From Oscillospiraceae bacterium (lineage in GTDB: Bacteria; Bacillota; Clostridia; Oscillospirales; Ruminococcaceae): a DNA stretch of 37,944 nt. Shown one piece after another: positions 9,081-17,277 of this stretch. How positions within the stretch are numbered: the first letter of the stretch is position 1; each line of letters starts with the position of its first letter. A program made the translations under genes and the position numbers. Below the pieces are notes generated by a model. The model saw nothing but the letters and a program-made list of their open reading frames with translations, had not been told where the DNA came from and made no database searches. The stretch is from assembly GCA_029007985.1 (NCBI GenBank), contig JAQXIW010000008.1, positions 1 to 37,944 on the forward strand. Direction: 5' to 3'.

Positions 9081-9802
9081 ATAAAGAAAAGATTAAGAGC
9101 TTTCTTGGCTCGTTTACGACCTATCAAAAATGCTACCTCGGGGCGGTTTTAATACTCACGGCAATTTTTGCTATTTTCTTCCCGGATATGATGCTGGAAA
9201 ATACAGACTCAACCCTTGCGGTGGTCTGCTCTGTTATTACGGTTATTGCCAACCCCCTCTGCGAACTTTTGATTTCAAAACAGTCAAAGCTCAATTTTGT
9301 TGTGGACTTTTTCCTTATTGAGCTGACTTATATTGTTATTTGTTTGAATCAGGGCTGGTATACGCTTATGATTACGGTTATTTTCTTCTGGATGCCTATT
9401 GATGTAATATCGTATATCAACTGGACAAAGCACCCTGACAGAGAAGAAGAAAATCTGACAGAGGTAAAGAGACTGCGCCCGAAATACGCCCTGCTGATGA
9501 CGGTTGCAATTATTGCATTCGGCTGTATTATGGGCTTTATTATGACTCACATTCCGGGCTCGCAGGACCCATTCCTTGAGGCCTTTGCCTCCGGCGTGGG
9601 TATGGCAAACGGTATTCTGTTGCTTTTGAGATACCACGAACAGTGGATTGCTTGGCTTATTACAACAATACTGTATATTTTCATGGATATATCCGGCGGT
9701 GCATATATCCTGCTTATAACGGAATTTGCAATGCTAATCAACACGGTTTACGGCTTTGTAAAGTGGTGGATTTACACAAATAAACACAACACGGTTATCT
9801 GA
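9077..9802 (+). CDS. pnuC: PnuC-like nicotinamide riboside/vitamin transporter
   Basis: Seven to eight hydrophobic segments in 241 aa and PnuC-family landmarks: the WYTLMITVIFFWMPIDVISY segment, NWTKHPD loop, and EQWIAWLITTILYIFMDI late in the protein, analogous to the substrate-stacking tryptophan region. PnuC proteins are facilitative carriers of nicotinamide riboside; related carriers take thiamine or riboflavin, so the ligand is not certain. The start overlaps the amidohydrolase stop by 4 bp, with AGGAG-like GGAGAG upstream. No NadR or NAD kinase gene is nearby, and no NAD or TPP riboswitch fold was recognised before the operon. A strong terminator follows. Confidence 0.85.
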   Translation: MNKEKIKSFLGSFTTYQKCYLGAVLILTAIFAIFFPDMMLENTDSTLAVVCSVITVIANPLCELLISKQSKLNFVVDFFLIELTYIVICLNQGWYTLMITVIFFWMPIDVISYINWTKHPDREEENLTEVKRLRPKYALLMTVAIIAFGCIMGFIMTHIPGSQDPFLEAFASGVGMANGILLLLRYHEQWIAWLITTILYIFMDISGGAYILLITEFAMLINTVYGFVKWWIYTNKHNTVI

Positions 9803-9808
9803 CTTTAT

Positions 9809-9832
9809 GCGAAGCTTTCGGGCTTCGCTTTT
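9809..9832 (+). terminator. Terminator of amidohydrolase-pnuC operon
   Basis: GCGAAGC (9809-9815) and GCTTCGC (9822-9828) pair around TTTCGG and are followed by TTTT, directly after the pnuC stop. Confidence 0.85.
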
Positions 9833-9992
9833 GTGCGTTTGGATTCAAGTTTTATAATATTTAATTTTTTGATTTACTGCCATAAAATTCATAATTAGTG
9901 TTATTTATGGATATTATTTGTATTTATTTGGTATTATTGTAGAAATATCATACTTTACTTTGTGTACTATTTGTAAATTTTTACATATATAC

Positions 9993-10022
9993 TTTACATA
10001 ATAAACAAGTGTATATTATAAT
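9993..10022 (+). promoter_or_regulatory. DegV gene promoter
   Basis: TTTACA (9993-9998) and TATAAT (10017-10022) are 18 bp apart, about 30 bp upstream of the DegV start. A GAGG ribosome site lies between them and the start. Confidence 0.5.
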
Positions 10023-10053
10023 ATAATTAATTATAAGAATGAGGTAATATGAT

Positions 10054-10890
10054 ATGAAATGGAATATAGTATGCGATTCTGCCTGTGATATTCTCACATT
10101 GAAACACATGAGAGAAGACACAATGTTCAGCATCGCTCCGATAAAAGTAAGACTGGGCGACAAAGAGTATTCAGACGATGAAAACCTTGATGTCGAGGGC
10201 TTGATTGCGGATATGAAAGTCAATAAAGGCCCTGCGTCTTCGGCTTGTCCGGCTCCTTTTGAATACGCGGATTTATTTATGAAAGCAGACAACACTATCT
10301 GCATCACAATTACAAAACAACTGTCCGGCTGTTACAATTCCGCCGCTACCGCTAAGGAAATGGTACTTGAACAGCACCCTGAAAAGAAAATTCACATTGT
10401 CAACTCAAGAGCCACATCCGGCGAGCTGATTTTGCTTGCAATGAAAGTAAACGAGCTTATAAATCGGGACAAAACTTTTGAAGAAGTAGTAAACGAGATT
10501 GAACAGTACAATCAGGGATTACAGCTTACATTCTGTCTTAGCTCTTACGATGCGCTGATTAAAGCGGGCAGAATGAGCCCAATAGTCGGCTCTGTTGCAT
10601 CCGCACTCAAAATCAAGGCTATTGCTATCAGAACCGTGCAAGGTGAAATATCCGTCGTAGGCAAAGTCAGGGGCGAAAACGCCGCACTCAATTATATGCT
10701 AAAGCAGATGAGTGAGGTAAAGGATTTGACAAAGGCCAAAATTATTATCAGCCATTGTCACTATGAAGAGGGCGCAAAAAAGATGAAGACTATGTTGAAC
10801 GAAATGGGCGCATACAACGTCTTTATTCTCCCGACAAGAGGTCTTTGCTCTTATTACACCGGCGAGGGTGGAATCATCATAGCGTATTAA
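10054..10890 (+). CDS. DegV-family fatty-acid-binding protein
   Basis: DegV/FakB-type protein of 278 aa. Family members hold a fatty acid in a buried pocket and, as FakB, present it to the FakA kinase for phosphorylation before phospholipid synthesis. The ligand-head-group motifs are visible: VCDSACDI at the N-terminus, SSACPAPFEYADLF, ITKQLSGCYNSA and SRATSGELILLAM, then AGRMSP in the second lobe. The usual LSGTY is LSGCY here. FakA is not in this window, so acyl specificity and partner cannot be stated. GAGG precedes the ATG by 9 nt. It is a single-gene unit with a promoter upstream and a shared bidirectional terminator downstream. Confidence 0.9.
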   Translation: MKWNIVCDSACDILTLKHMREDTMFSIAPIKVRLGDKEYSDDENLDVEGLIADMKVNKGPASSACPAPFEYADLFMKADNTICITITKQLSGCYNSAATAKEMVLEQHPEKKIHIVNSRATSGELILLAMKVNELINRDKTFEEVVNEIEQYNQGLQLTFCLSSYDALIKAGRMSPIVGSVASALKIKAIAIRTVQGEISVVGKVRGENAALNYMLKQMSEVKDLTKAKIIISHCHYEEGAKKMKTMLNEMGAYNVFILPTRGLCSYYTGEGGIIIAY

Positions 10891-10894
10891 AAAT

Positions 10895-10922
10895 ATACAG
10901 GCTCGTCAGAGCCTGTATTTTT
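10895..10922. terminator. Bidirectional terminator, DegV / SseB-like genes
   Basis: ATACAGGCTC (10895-10904), loop GTCA and GAGCCTGTAT (10909-10918) form a 10-bp stem. T runs follow on both strands. It serves the convergent DegV (+) and SseB-like (-) genes. Confidence 0.9.
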
Positions 10923-11322
10923 ATCTGCCGCAAAAATTCCTTAGAATATCCGACGGCACAATTGCCCCGTCGTCATTGTACGGGTTAAAATACGCGCCGA
11001 AAATTTCTCTGTCATCCATAAGCATATTCAAAAATTCGTGTATTTTAACCGTCGTGAAAATCTCATCGTCCGGCAATTTTTCGCCCGGGATACAGGCGAT
11101 ATACAAAAATTTACTGTCGTTGTACTGCCGCAACGAATAAAGAGTTTTTCCGTTTTCCGCAAAGGTTATCGGGACAAACAGATTTATTTCTGCATTTTCT
11201 TCGCTAAGCAAACTCAACAGAAAATTTTTGTAGCTTTCACCGGTTTTCCGCCGTTTGTACTGTTTTAACCGATAATAGAGTGAGTTTTCCATAAATAAAT
11301 CCAAAGTAATTTCGTAAAGCAA
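10921..11322 (-). CDS. Small SseB-like protein
   Basis: Hypothetical protein of 133 aa from TTG, or 123 aa from the ATG at 11292. Neither start has a strong ribosome site. The pattern NLFVPITF, then a solvent-like strand pair, then IHEFLNMLMDDREIFGAYFN and the short NPYNDDGAIVPSDIL tail resembles SseB-type domains, which end in a hydrophobic helix followed by an NP motif. Those domains are of unclear biochemical function. There is no signal peptide or membrane segment. It starts 11 bp after the M32 carboxypeptidase stop with no terminator between, so it is probably the distal gene of that operon. The family assignment is tentative. Confidence 0.6.
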   Translation of the reverse strand: MLYEITLDLFMENSLYYRLKQYKRRKTGESYKNFLLSLLSEENAEINLFVPITFAENGKTLYSLRQYNDSKFLYIACIPGEKLPDDEIFTTVKIHEFLNMLMDDREIFGAYFNPYNDDGAIVPSDILRNFCGR

Positions 11323-11333
11323 GATAACTTTAC

Positions 11334-12827
11334 TTAAAAATAAATGTCCGAATACTTATTTTTCAGGTATTCCGTGTAGTATTTCGGTGAAAATACACCG
11401 CCGCAAAGGCTTTCTGCCAACCGGTGAGGCTCTTTGAGGCAACCGTATTTCCAAACTCTGTTTTTAAGTTCTTCCGACAGAGATGATAAATCGCCTTTTC
11501 TTATGTCGGAATAAATATCTTTTGTCTTTTGAATATCCGAAATTGCCTGTGCGCCGTATGCAGAGCCGAGCGCATAGCTCGGGAAATACCCGATACTGCC
11601 CTGTGACCAGTGAATATCCTGTAAAACGCCGTGGGCGTCGTCAGGCACCTCTATTCCGAGATATTCTTTGTATTTTTCATTCCATGCTTTCGGCAAGTCC
11701 TTTACAGATAATTTGCCGTGAATCAAATCTTTTTCAATCTCGTATCTTACCATTATGTGTAAAGGGTAAGTGAGCTCGTCGGCTTCCGTGCGGATAAGGC
11801 CCGGCTCGGCTTTGTTTACGGCTTTGTAAAAATCGTCTTCCGTAACACTTTCCAGCTGCGTCGGGAAGAGTTCCTTCAATTTAGGGAAAAGGAAATGAAT
11901 AAAATCACGGCTCCTGCCCACATAATTTTCAAATGTGCGGCTTTGACATTCGTGAATACCCATTGTGGATCCGCCGGACAACACGGTATAGTCCAATTCC
12001 GGCGCGATATTCAGTTCATACAGAGCGTGACCGCCTTCGTGGGCAACACTGTACAGGTTAGACACCATATCTCTCTGCTTGTAATGTGTTGTTATGCGCA
12101 CATCGTTGCGGTTAAAATTGATTGTGAACGGGTGCTCCGCCTCGCCGATTGCACAGTGAGCCGGCGAGAGCCCCCATGTTTTCATAATAAATGATGACAA
12201 TTCCTTCTGCTTGTCCAAAGGCCAGTCGTTGTCGAGCCATTCAGTGTTGATTACTCTGCCCTTTTCTTTTATCTTTGCCAACAGCGGTACGACAGTCTCT
12301 CTCAACTCGGCAAAAAATTCATCGCATTTTTCTATTGTCAGTCCCCTTTCAAATCTGTTGAGCAGCACTTCGTACGGGTCTTTTTTATCGTCAATATATT
12401 CGGCCTGTTTTTTTACCGACTCAACAATTTTTTCAAGGTACGGGGCGAATGAATCAAAGTCGTTGTTCTGTTTTGCCCTAACCCAGGCAGGCATAGATTC
12501 CTGACAGAGTCGTGAAAACGCCCGGTATTCGTCCCGCGGGATTTTTGCGGTCTCTTCATATTCGATTCTCAGTTCTCTGACCTCAGCCAAAAGCTGTTCG
12601 TCGCCGCTTTCCTTTGCCTCTTTTTCGGCTCGGTTGAGCAAATCCGCTGTTCTGTCGTTTACAAGCAAATCAAATTCCACTCTTGACAATACCTCTACGG
12701 CTTCTGCTCTGCCCCGCGACGAATCGTAAGGAGCAACCGTCTCGTTGTCATAGTCGATAACGGCGTTTGCATATCTGTAAGCATACAGCGTTTTTTCAAG
12801 TTTTCTCAATTCTTCTTTTGCAGTCAT
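11334..12827 (-). CDS. M32 carboxypeptidase (Taq/thermostable type)
   Basis: Zinc metallocarboxypeptidase of about 497 aa, the usual M32 length, removing C-terminal residues from peptides with broad specificity. The HEGGH zinc motif has His263 and His267, followed by the glutamate in HECQSRTFEN that completes the site. Other family blocks are the N-terminal LRKLEKTLYAYRYANAVIDY, FTINFNRNDVRITTHYK and DIHWSQGSIGYFPSYALGSA. The start is the ATG at 12827, which has GGGGGA 8 nt upstream; an in-frame ATG at 12842 overlaps this site. The protein is cytosolic, with no signal peptide. The SseB-like gene follows closely. Together with PepD, the M19 and the S9 enzymes nearby it fits intracellular peptide breakdown. 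Confidence 0.93.
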   Translation of the reverse strand: MTAKEELRKLEKTLYAYRYANAVIDYDNETVAPYDSSRGRAEAVEVLSRVEFDLLVNDRTADLLNRAEKEAKESGDEQLLAEVRELRIEYEETAKIPRDEYRAFSRLCQESMPAWVRAKQNNDFDSFAPYLEKIVESVKKQAEYIDDKKDPYEVLLNRFERGLTIEKCDEFFAELRETVVPLLAKIKEKGRVINTEWLDNDWPLDKQKELSSFIMKTWGLSPAHCAIGEAEHPFTINFNRNDVRITTHYKQRDMVSNLYSVAHEGGHALYELNIAPELDYTVLSGGSTMGIHECQSRTFENYVGRSRDFIHFLFPKLKELFPTQLESVTEDDFYKAVNKAEPGLIRTEADELTYPLHIMVRYEIEKDLIHGKLSVKDLPKAWNEKYKEYLGIEVPDDAHGVLQDIHWSQGSIGYFPSYALGSAYGAQAISDIQKTKDIYSDIRKGDLSSLSEELKNRVWKYGCLKEPHRLAESLCGGVFSPKYYTEYLKNKYSDIYF

Positions 12828-12866
12828 AATTGTATCCCCCATCGTTTAATAATCACATTATACCAC

Positions 12867-12892
12867 AAAAAGAGTCGGTGTAAAACCGACTC
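12867..12892 (-). terminator. MATE gene terminator
   Basis: GAGTCGGT (12872-12879) and ACCGACTC (12885-12892) pair around GTAAA, with TTTTTGTGG following on the minus strand. It sits 6 bp past the MATE stop and overlaps the promoter region of the M32 gene, whose TATAAT is at 12862-12857. Confidence 0.85.
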
Positions 12893-12898
12893 GATTGA

Positions 12899-14287
12899 TT
12901 ATATCTCTTTTGTTTTCCACTCGCCCTTGGCGTACTTTCTCCAAAACAGCAACATTCTGACAATGTTGTCTGTATCCATGGCGATAATGACATAGTGTAT
13001 GCCTAAGCCCATTACTCTGATAAGTACGGTAGCGCCCAGCACTCTGACGCCCCACATAGACGCGAGAGTGATTATCAAAGGCGATTTCGTATCGCCTGCG
13101 CCTCTCAAAGCGCCCGAGTGAATCATTGATACAATGTACGGCGCCTGAATAACGGCAAGCAATTTTACCAGTTCACCGCCGGTTTTGATGACTTCGGCGT
13201 CCGGCGTGAAAAGTGCAACAAGTTGATTGGAAAATATCGCCATAATTGACGCGAGCACAATCATAACCGACACGGCAATTCTTATGGCACGCGTCACATA
13301 TTTTTCCGCCATATCCGGTCGTCTTGCACCCATTGACTGACCCACAAGCGTGGTAGACGCCTGTTGGAAAGCAAAACCCGGCATAATGCAGAAGGACTCA
13401 ACCGTTGCCGCAAGCGAATTTGAAGCAATAGCGACTGTGCCCAGGGAGGATACTGTTGAAGCAATAATGACCGAAGCGCCCGACATGGTAAATCTTTCCA
13501 GCATTACCGGAATTGATACGGACATAACCTGTTCCATATCCTTTTCTTGCAGTTTGAAACTGTCTTTCAGACTTATTTTGATGTCGGATTCCCTTGTGAA
13601 TGTTAAAAACAACAGAACAAATGCACCCACGGCAATGGTGGCGGCAGATGATATAGCCGCACCCCTTACGCCGAGACCCGCGCCCCAAACGGTAAAGGAC
13701 TTGCCGAACAAGTTTACATCGTGAGTCGGGTAAATCAAAAGATAGTTGCCGACAACATTTGAGAGATTGACGCCGGTGTTAATATACATCGGTGTTTTAG
13801 TGTCTCCGAATCCGCGGTAAATGGCGGTGAGCACCATTGTAACCGTTCTGAATATCATTGATACGGCCATGACCTGATTGTACTGTGTGGCGAGCACGAG
13901 AACATCCGGCTCTGCGCCCATCCATCTCGGTACAGGCTCCGAAAGGAAGAAGCACAGTATCGCCAAAGGTATGCCGAGCATAAGAACTGTGACGAGAGCC
14001 TGTCTCGTGAGAGAATTTGCTCTTTTTATGTCTTTTGCTCCTACACTGCGAGCTATTAAAACGGTAAAGCCCATGCCGAAGGACATTACGATGCCGTTTA
14101 TCATCATCATAGGCGTCATTGAGATTGAGACCGACGCGGTGGCAACCTTGCCCAGAGAGCCGACCATCGCCGTGTCAACCGACGACACAAGCGTAGCCAG
14201 CAGCTGTTCAATCAAAACAGGCCAAGCAAGATATAGTATAGTTTTTGTAGGGCTGACTCTGTCGTCAACCAACTGTCTTGAAGCCAT
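12899..14287 (-). CDS. MATE-family multidrug/metabolite exporter
   Basis: Polytopic membrane protein of 462 aa with twelve expected helices in two MatE repeats. Family landmarks in the first half are LAWPVLIEQLLATLVSSVDT, MVGSLG and MTPMMMINGIVMSFGMGFTV; the second half repeats the pattern with LERFTMSGASVIIASTVSSL and GQSMGARRPDMAEKYVTRAI. These carriers export cationic drugs or metabolites in exchange for Na+ or H+; the substrate cannot be told. It is a single-gene unit with a promoter at 14322-14349, an AGAGG ribosome site 10 nt before the ATG, and a terminator after the stop. The C-terminus is short and charged (YAKGEWKTKEI). Confidence 0.93.
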   Translation of the reverse strand: MASRQLVDDRVSPTKTILYLAWPVLIEQLLATLVSSVDTAMVGSLGKVATASVSISMTPMMMINGIVMSFGMGFTVLIARSVGAKDIKRANSLTRQALVTVLMLGIPLAILCFFLSEPVPRWMGAEPDVLVLATQYNQVMAVSMIFRTVTMVLTAIYRGFGDTKTPMYINTGVNLSNVVGNYLLIYPTHDVNLFGKSFTVWGAGLGVRGAAISSAATIAVGAFVLLFLTFTRESDIKISLKDSFKLQEKDMEQVMSVSIPVMLERFTMSGASVIIASTVSSLGTVAIASNSLAATVESFCIMPGFAFQQASTTLVGQSMGARRPDMAEKYVTRAIRIAVSVMIVLASIMAIFSNQLVALFTPDAEVIKTGGELVKLLAVIQAPYIVSMIHSGALRGAGDTKSPLIITLASMWGVRVLGATVLIRVMGLGIHYVIIAMDTDNIVRMLLFWRKYAKGEWKTKEI

Positions 14288-14321
14288 TTCTGTAAAACCT
14301 CTTAATATAATATACCTTTTA

Positions 14322-14349
14322 AGTATACCATTTTTTGTAAAAAAATCAA
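14322..14349 (-). promoter_or_regulatory. MATE gene promoter
   Basis: On the minus strand, TTGATT (14349-14344) and TATACT (14327-14322) are 16 bp apart, about 35 bp upstream of the MATE start. Confidence 0.5.
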
Positions 14350-14361
14350 TTACTATTCCAT

Positions 14362-14386
14362 AAAAAACGGCTGAAACAGCCGTTTT
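14362..14386 (-). terminator. Pyrophosphatase gene terminator
   Basis: AAAACGGCTG (14364-14373) pairs with CAGCCGTTTT (14377-14386) around AAA. On the minus strand a T6 run follows, 8 bp past the pyrophosphatase stop. Confidence 0.9.
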
Positions 14387-14393
14387 ACATAAA

Positions 14394-16058
14394 TTATAAT
14401 TGAGATATTGCGTTCATAAGCCGCGGTATCATCTGCTTTTTTCTCGATACTACTCCCGGACATTCAAATGATTCTTCGTCTGCTTTTGACCGTGTATCGA
14501 CAAAAGCAAGTTTCATTGTGCGCAAAGCATCTCTGCCACAAAAAATAATTTCCGATGATTCGGTCATTATATTCGTCAGCATAAAGAACATCATATCACA
14601 GTTTTGCTCGGAAAGGAATCTGTCCATTTCCGGCACAAGTTTATCCTTTGCTGCTTTGAGCCCCTCTTTGCTCATTGAAGATATCTGGCCTACGCCGAAA
14701 TCCACGGAATTAGATGCAAATTTTTTGAAATCCATAAAGAAAATTTCATCCGGTGTGGCCTGTGACAGATTTGAGCCGGCCTCAAACATTTCCGACGCGT
14801 AGTCGTCGATATTGTCGATATGAGCAATTTCCCGCAGCTTTGTTGCCCGTGTTCGGTCCGCTGCCGTACATGTAGGAGATCGGAAAGCAAGAGTGTCCGA
14901 CAAAATAGCCGACAAAAGCAACCCGGCAATATTTTGCGGAATGTCAATACCGTTTTCAAGGAACATTCCGTAAAGTATTGTGGCTGTGCAGCCGACCGCC
15001 ATATTCCTAAAGAAAATCGGAGAGGAGGTCTCAATGTTACCGATTCTGTGGTGGTCTACAATTTCCAATATTTCCGCGGTTTCAAAACCGGAAACCGCCT
15101 GGCTTTTCTCGTTGTGGTCTACTAAAATCAGCTTTCTCTTTTTGGCGGTGAGGAGATTGTGTCGTGATACCATACCGGCATATCTGCCCTTTTCATCAAT
15201 TACAGGAAAGTTTCTGTATCTTTTTTCGCTCATCACATCTTTTACATCGTCGAGAAAATCGTCCGTTGAGAATGTTGTGAGCGTGCCCCTGTTCATAAAG
15301 TGTCCGACCGGGATGGATTGGTTCATCAGTCTGGCGAGAGTATAGGTGTCGAAGTCGGACTCAATGATTTTTATAGAACTTTTTTCGGCTATCATTTTAA
15401 TGGAATCCGTTGCATGGGTGCCGCCCGAGATTATAATGCAATCCGCCCCGGCTTCTATGGCACAGAGCTGAGATTCGCTTCTGTTGCCGACGATGACAAT
15501 ATCGCCTTTTTCGATATACCGGCGCATGACATCCGGGTTTTGAGCGCCGATGAGTACTTTGCCGCCGCACACCGAGTCTTTTTCGTCGCCGACAACCATT
15601 TTGCCGTTTATCGTTTCAATTATGTTTTTATACGGCGTCTTTGCTTCGCCGATGATTTTGCTGTCGTAGACCTCCATATAGGACTGGGTGATGTCGCCCA
15701 TTGTCAAAAGGCCGGACAGCTTATTCTTTTCCGTAATTACAGCAAGCGACACAGCCTTCATTTCGTGCATGTATTCCCATGCTTTTTTCATTGAATCAGA
15801 TTCCGAAATGCCCTTGAGGGCGGTAATTTCCATATCTCTGACTCTCGCCCTGACATCCTCTACAAGAATCGGGGCTTCAATATTGAATTTATCCAAAACA
15901 AACCGAGTTTCCGGGCTGACTTTACCGGCTCTGGAGGCCACATATACATTTCCGTCGTCGAGTTGATTCTTCAAATATGTGTATGCAATGGCAGAACATA
16001 TTGAGTCGGTATCCGGATTTTTATGGCCAATAACATTAACCGTATTGTTGTTTGTCAT
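14394..16058 (-). CDS. ppaC: Family II Mn-dependent pyrophosphatase with CBS/DRTGG insert
   Basis: Cytosolic enzyme of 554 aa that hydrolyses pyrophosphate, pulling biosynthetic reactions forward. The DHH catalytic domain starts with GHKNPDTDS (His12, Asp16, Asp18 as metal ligands) and resumes at VDHHRIG near 338; the C-terminal DHHA2 substrate domain contains SRKKQMIP. Between them is a regulatory insert of about 240 residues: a CBS motif near 65-125, a DRTGG-like domain (GKVLIGAQNP to IIISGGTHATDSIKMIAE), and a second CBS motif near 250-305. Such CBS-pyrophosphatases are known to be inhibited by AMP/ADP and activated by ATP or diadenosine polyphosphates; here that is inferred. A consensus promoter, AGGAG ribosome site and terminator make it a single-gene unit. 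Confidence 0.95.
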   Translation of the reverse strand: MTNNNTVNVIGHKNPDTDSICSAIAYTYLKNQLDDGNVYVASRAGKVSPETRFVLDKFNIEAPILVEDVRARVRDMEITALKGISESDSMKKAWEYMHEMKAVSLAVITEKNKLSGLLTMGDITQSYMEVYDSKIIGEAKTPYKNIIETINGKMVVGDEKDSVCGGKVLIGAQNPDVMRRYIEKGDIVIVGNRSESQLCAIEAGADCIIISGGTHATDSIKMIAEKSSIKIIESDFDTYTLARLMNQSIPVGHFMNRGTLTTFSTDDFLDDVKDVMSEKRYRNFPVIDEKGRYAGMVSRHNLLTAKKRKLILVDHNEKSQAVSGFETAEILEIVDHHRIGNIETSSPIFFRNMAVGCTATILYGMFLENGIDIPQNIAGLLLSAILSDTLAFRSPTCTAADRTRATKLREIAHIDNIDDYASEMFEAGSNLSQATPDEIFFMDFKKFASNSVDFGVGQISSMSKEGLKAAKDKLVPEMDRFLSEQNCDMMFFMLTNIMTESSEIIFCGRDALRTMKLAFVDTRSKADEESFECPGVVSRKKQMIPRLMNAISQL

Positions 16059-16092
16059 TGTTTTTCTCCTGTATAATTTAATTAAGCACCTA

Positions 16093-16121
16093 ATTATACA
16101 TTAAATAATTAGATAAATCAA
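16093..16121 (-). promoter_or_regulatory. Pyrophosphatase gene promoter
   Basis: On the minus strand, TTGATT (16121-16116) and TATAAT (16098-16093) are separated by exactly 17 bp, about 35 bp before the start. Confidence 0.6.
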
Positions 16122-16139
16122 TGAATAATTTAATAATTA

Positions 16140-17198
16140 TTAAATGACGGGATAGTGCGACAATTCCTCTCGAATATCGGTGTCGTATTCTGTTTCTGTT
16201 GAATATATTTTACATATATCACAGGCGGCCGCAGCATCTGGCACTTCGTTTTTGATATAAAACAAAGTGAATAACAGCTGTAAATAGCACACGGAAATAA
16301 GGGCATAATTTACTTTTGAAAATATGTCGTCGTCCGAAAAAGCCTGTGTAAAATAGCGGTAGACAAAATAGTGTAACAGCCTTGCAAACCGTTTTTTGTC
16401 TTTATACCGTGAAATAAAGGATTTTCTGAATTTGAGGACATCTGTGATATTGTCTTTAATCAAGATAAGCATTTCTTGCCATCGGCTGTCAATTATTTCA
16501 AAAGAAAGTAAGGTATCCGTCAAAGCCATAATGTTTTCTTTTGTAAAAAACCGTGATACAAAATCGTATTTATAGCCGTCACAAACAATGCCACCGCATA
16601 TAAAAATGCTGTCGTATTCGTCTTGTATTTTGAGGGCCGCATTGCAAACGGCGTTTGTGATTTCGTCAATGTCCGAATCAATATTGTTTTTAATTATCGA
16701 AAATATTTCTTCTCTTTTTTCAAGGAGAAAATTTTCGACTGCAATATCCGTTTCGGAATAATCCTCATCTGTTATTTCGTCTGTCTCATATTCCGAAAAA
16801 GTCAAATCGTTTTCGGCGGATATTACAAGTCTTGCAACCTCCTCACAGCAAATACCCATTCCTGCCTCTCTGCCGTTTGAATACCAATTATACCAACGCG
16901 GGTGCTCTCGGCAGATGGCGCCTATATGCTCTTCACCCAGCCGGGAATATAGGCTGCACAATTTATTCTCCGTCAAAAACGGACAAAAGCCGTGCTCGTT
17001 CAGTTTAATATATCTTCCGTCTTTGCCCTGTATGATGTTAGAAAGCAACTTTTTGCCCAATTCGCCGCCAACATTTTGCATATAACCGTATGTTTTGTCG
17101 TCGACATCAATTTCCCAACGGCTGCAGCAGGTGTCGCGGCATTTGTCGGCAAGACAGGAAAACTTTGTATAATAGTTTGGAAATCTGAAAAATGACAT
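16140..17198 (-). CDS. fliB: FliB-like cysteine-cluster protein
   Basis: Protein of 352 aa of the family annotated as flagellin lysine-N-methylase, related to YkgJ-type CxxC proteins. The N-terminus has the cluster CLADKCRDTCC, then CPFLTENKLCSLY, AICREHPRWY and GICCEEVARL. That gives about nine cysteines placed to bind Zn or an Fe-S cluster. The C-terminal 200 residues are helical and poorly conserved. In enterobacteria FliB methylates flagellin lysines, but no flagellin or motility gene is in this window and most Clostridia homologues are untested, so the true substrate is open. GAGGT lies 7 nt upstream of the ATG. A palindrome with a T tract lies directly upstream of the ribosome site. Confidence 0.8.
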   Translation of the reverse strand: MSFFRFPNYYTKFSCLADKCRDTCCSRWEIDVDDKTYGYMQNVGGELGKKLLSNIIQGKDGRYIKLNEHGFCPFLTENKLCSLYSRLGEEHIGAICREHPRWYNWYSNGREAGMGICCEEVARLVISAENDLTFSEYETDEITDEDYSETDIAVENFLLEKREEIFSIIKNNIDSDIDEITNAVCNAALKIQDEYDSIFICGGIVCDGYKYDFVSRFFTKENIMALTDTLLSFEIIDSRWQEMLILIKDNITDVLKFRKSFISRYKDKKRFARLLHYFVYRYFTQAFSDDDIFSKVNYALISVCYLQLLFTLFYIKNEVPDAAAACDICKIYSTETEYDTDIREELSHYPVI

Positions 17199-17208
17199 AT
17201 TTTACCTC

Positions 17209-17239
17209 AAAAAAATATACCTGTAAGTACAGGTATATT
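17209..17239 (-). terminator. Palindrome with T tract before FliB-like gene
   Basis: A perfect 26-bp dyad (arms 17214-17225 and 17228-17239, AATATACCTGTA type) is followed on the minus strand by seven T, then the FliB-like ribosome site. It may terminate the CmpB-like gene transcript and so attenuate the FliB-like gene, or act as an operator. Confidence 0.55.
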
Positions 17240-17277
17240 ATAGCACCGTCCTATTAAATAAGTACAGCAGAGCCGAA

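Noticed and set aside
16122..16139. Terminator after the FliB-like gene
   Set aside because: Only an all-AT inverted repeat is present, too weak to call.
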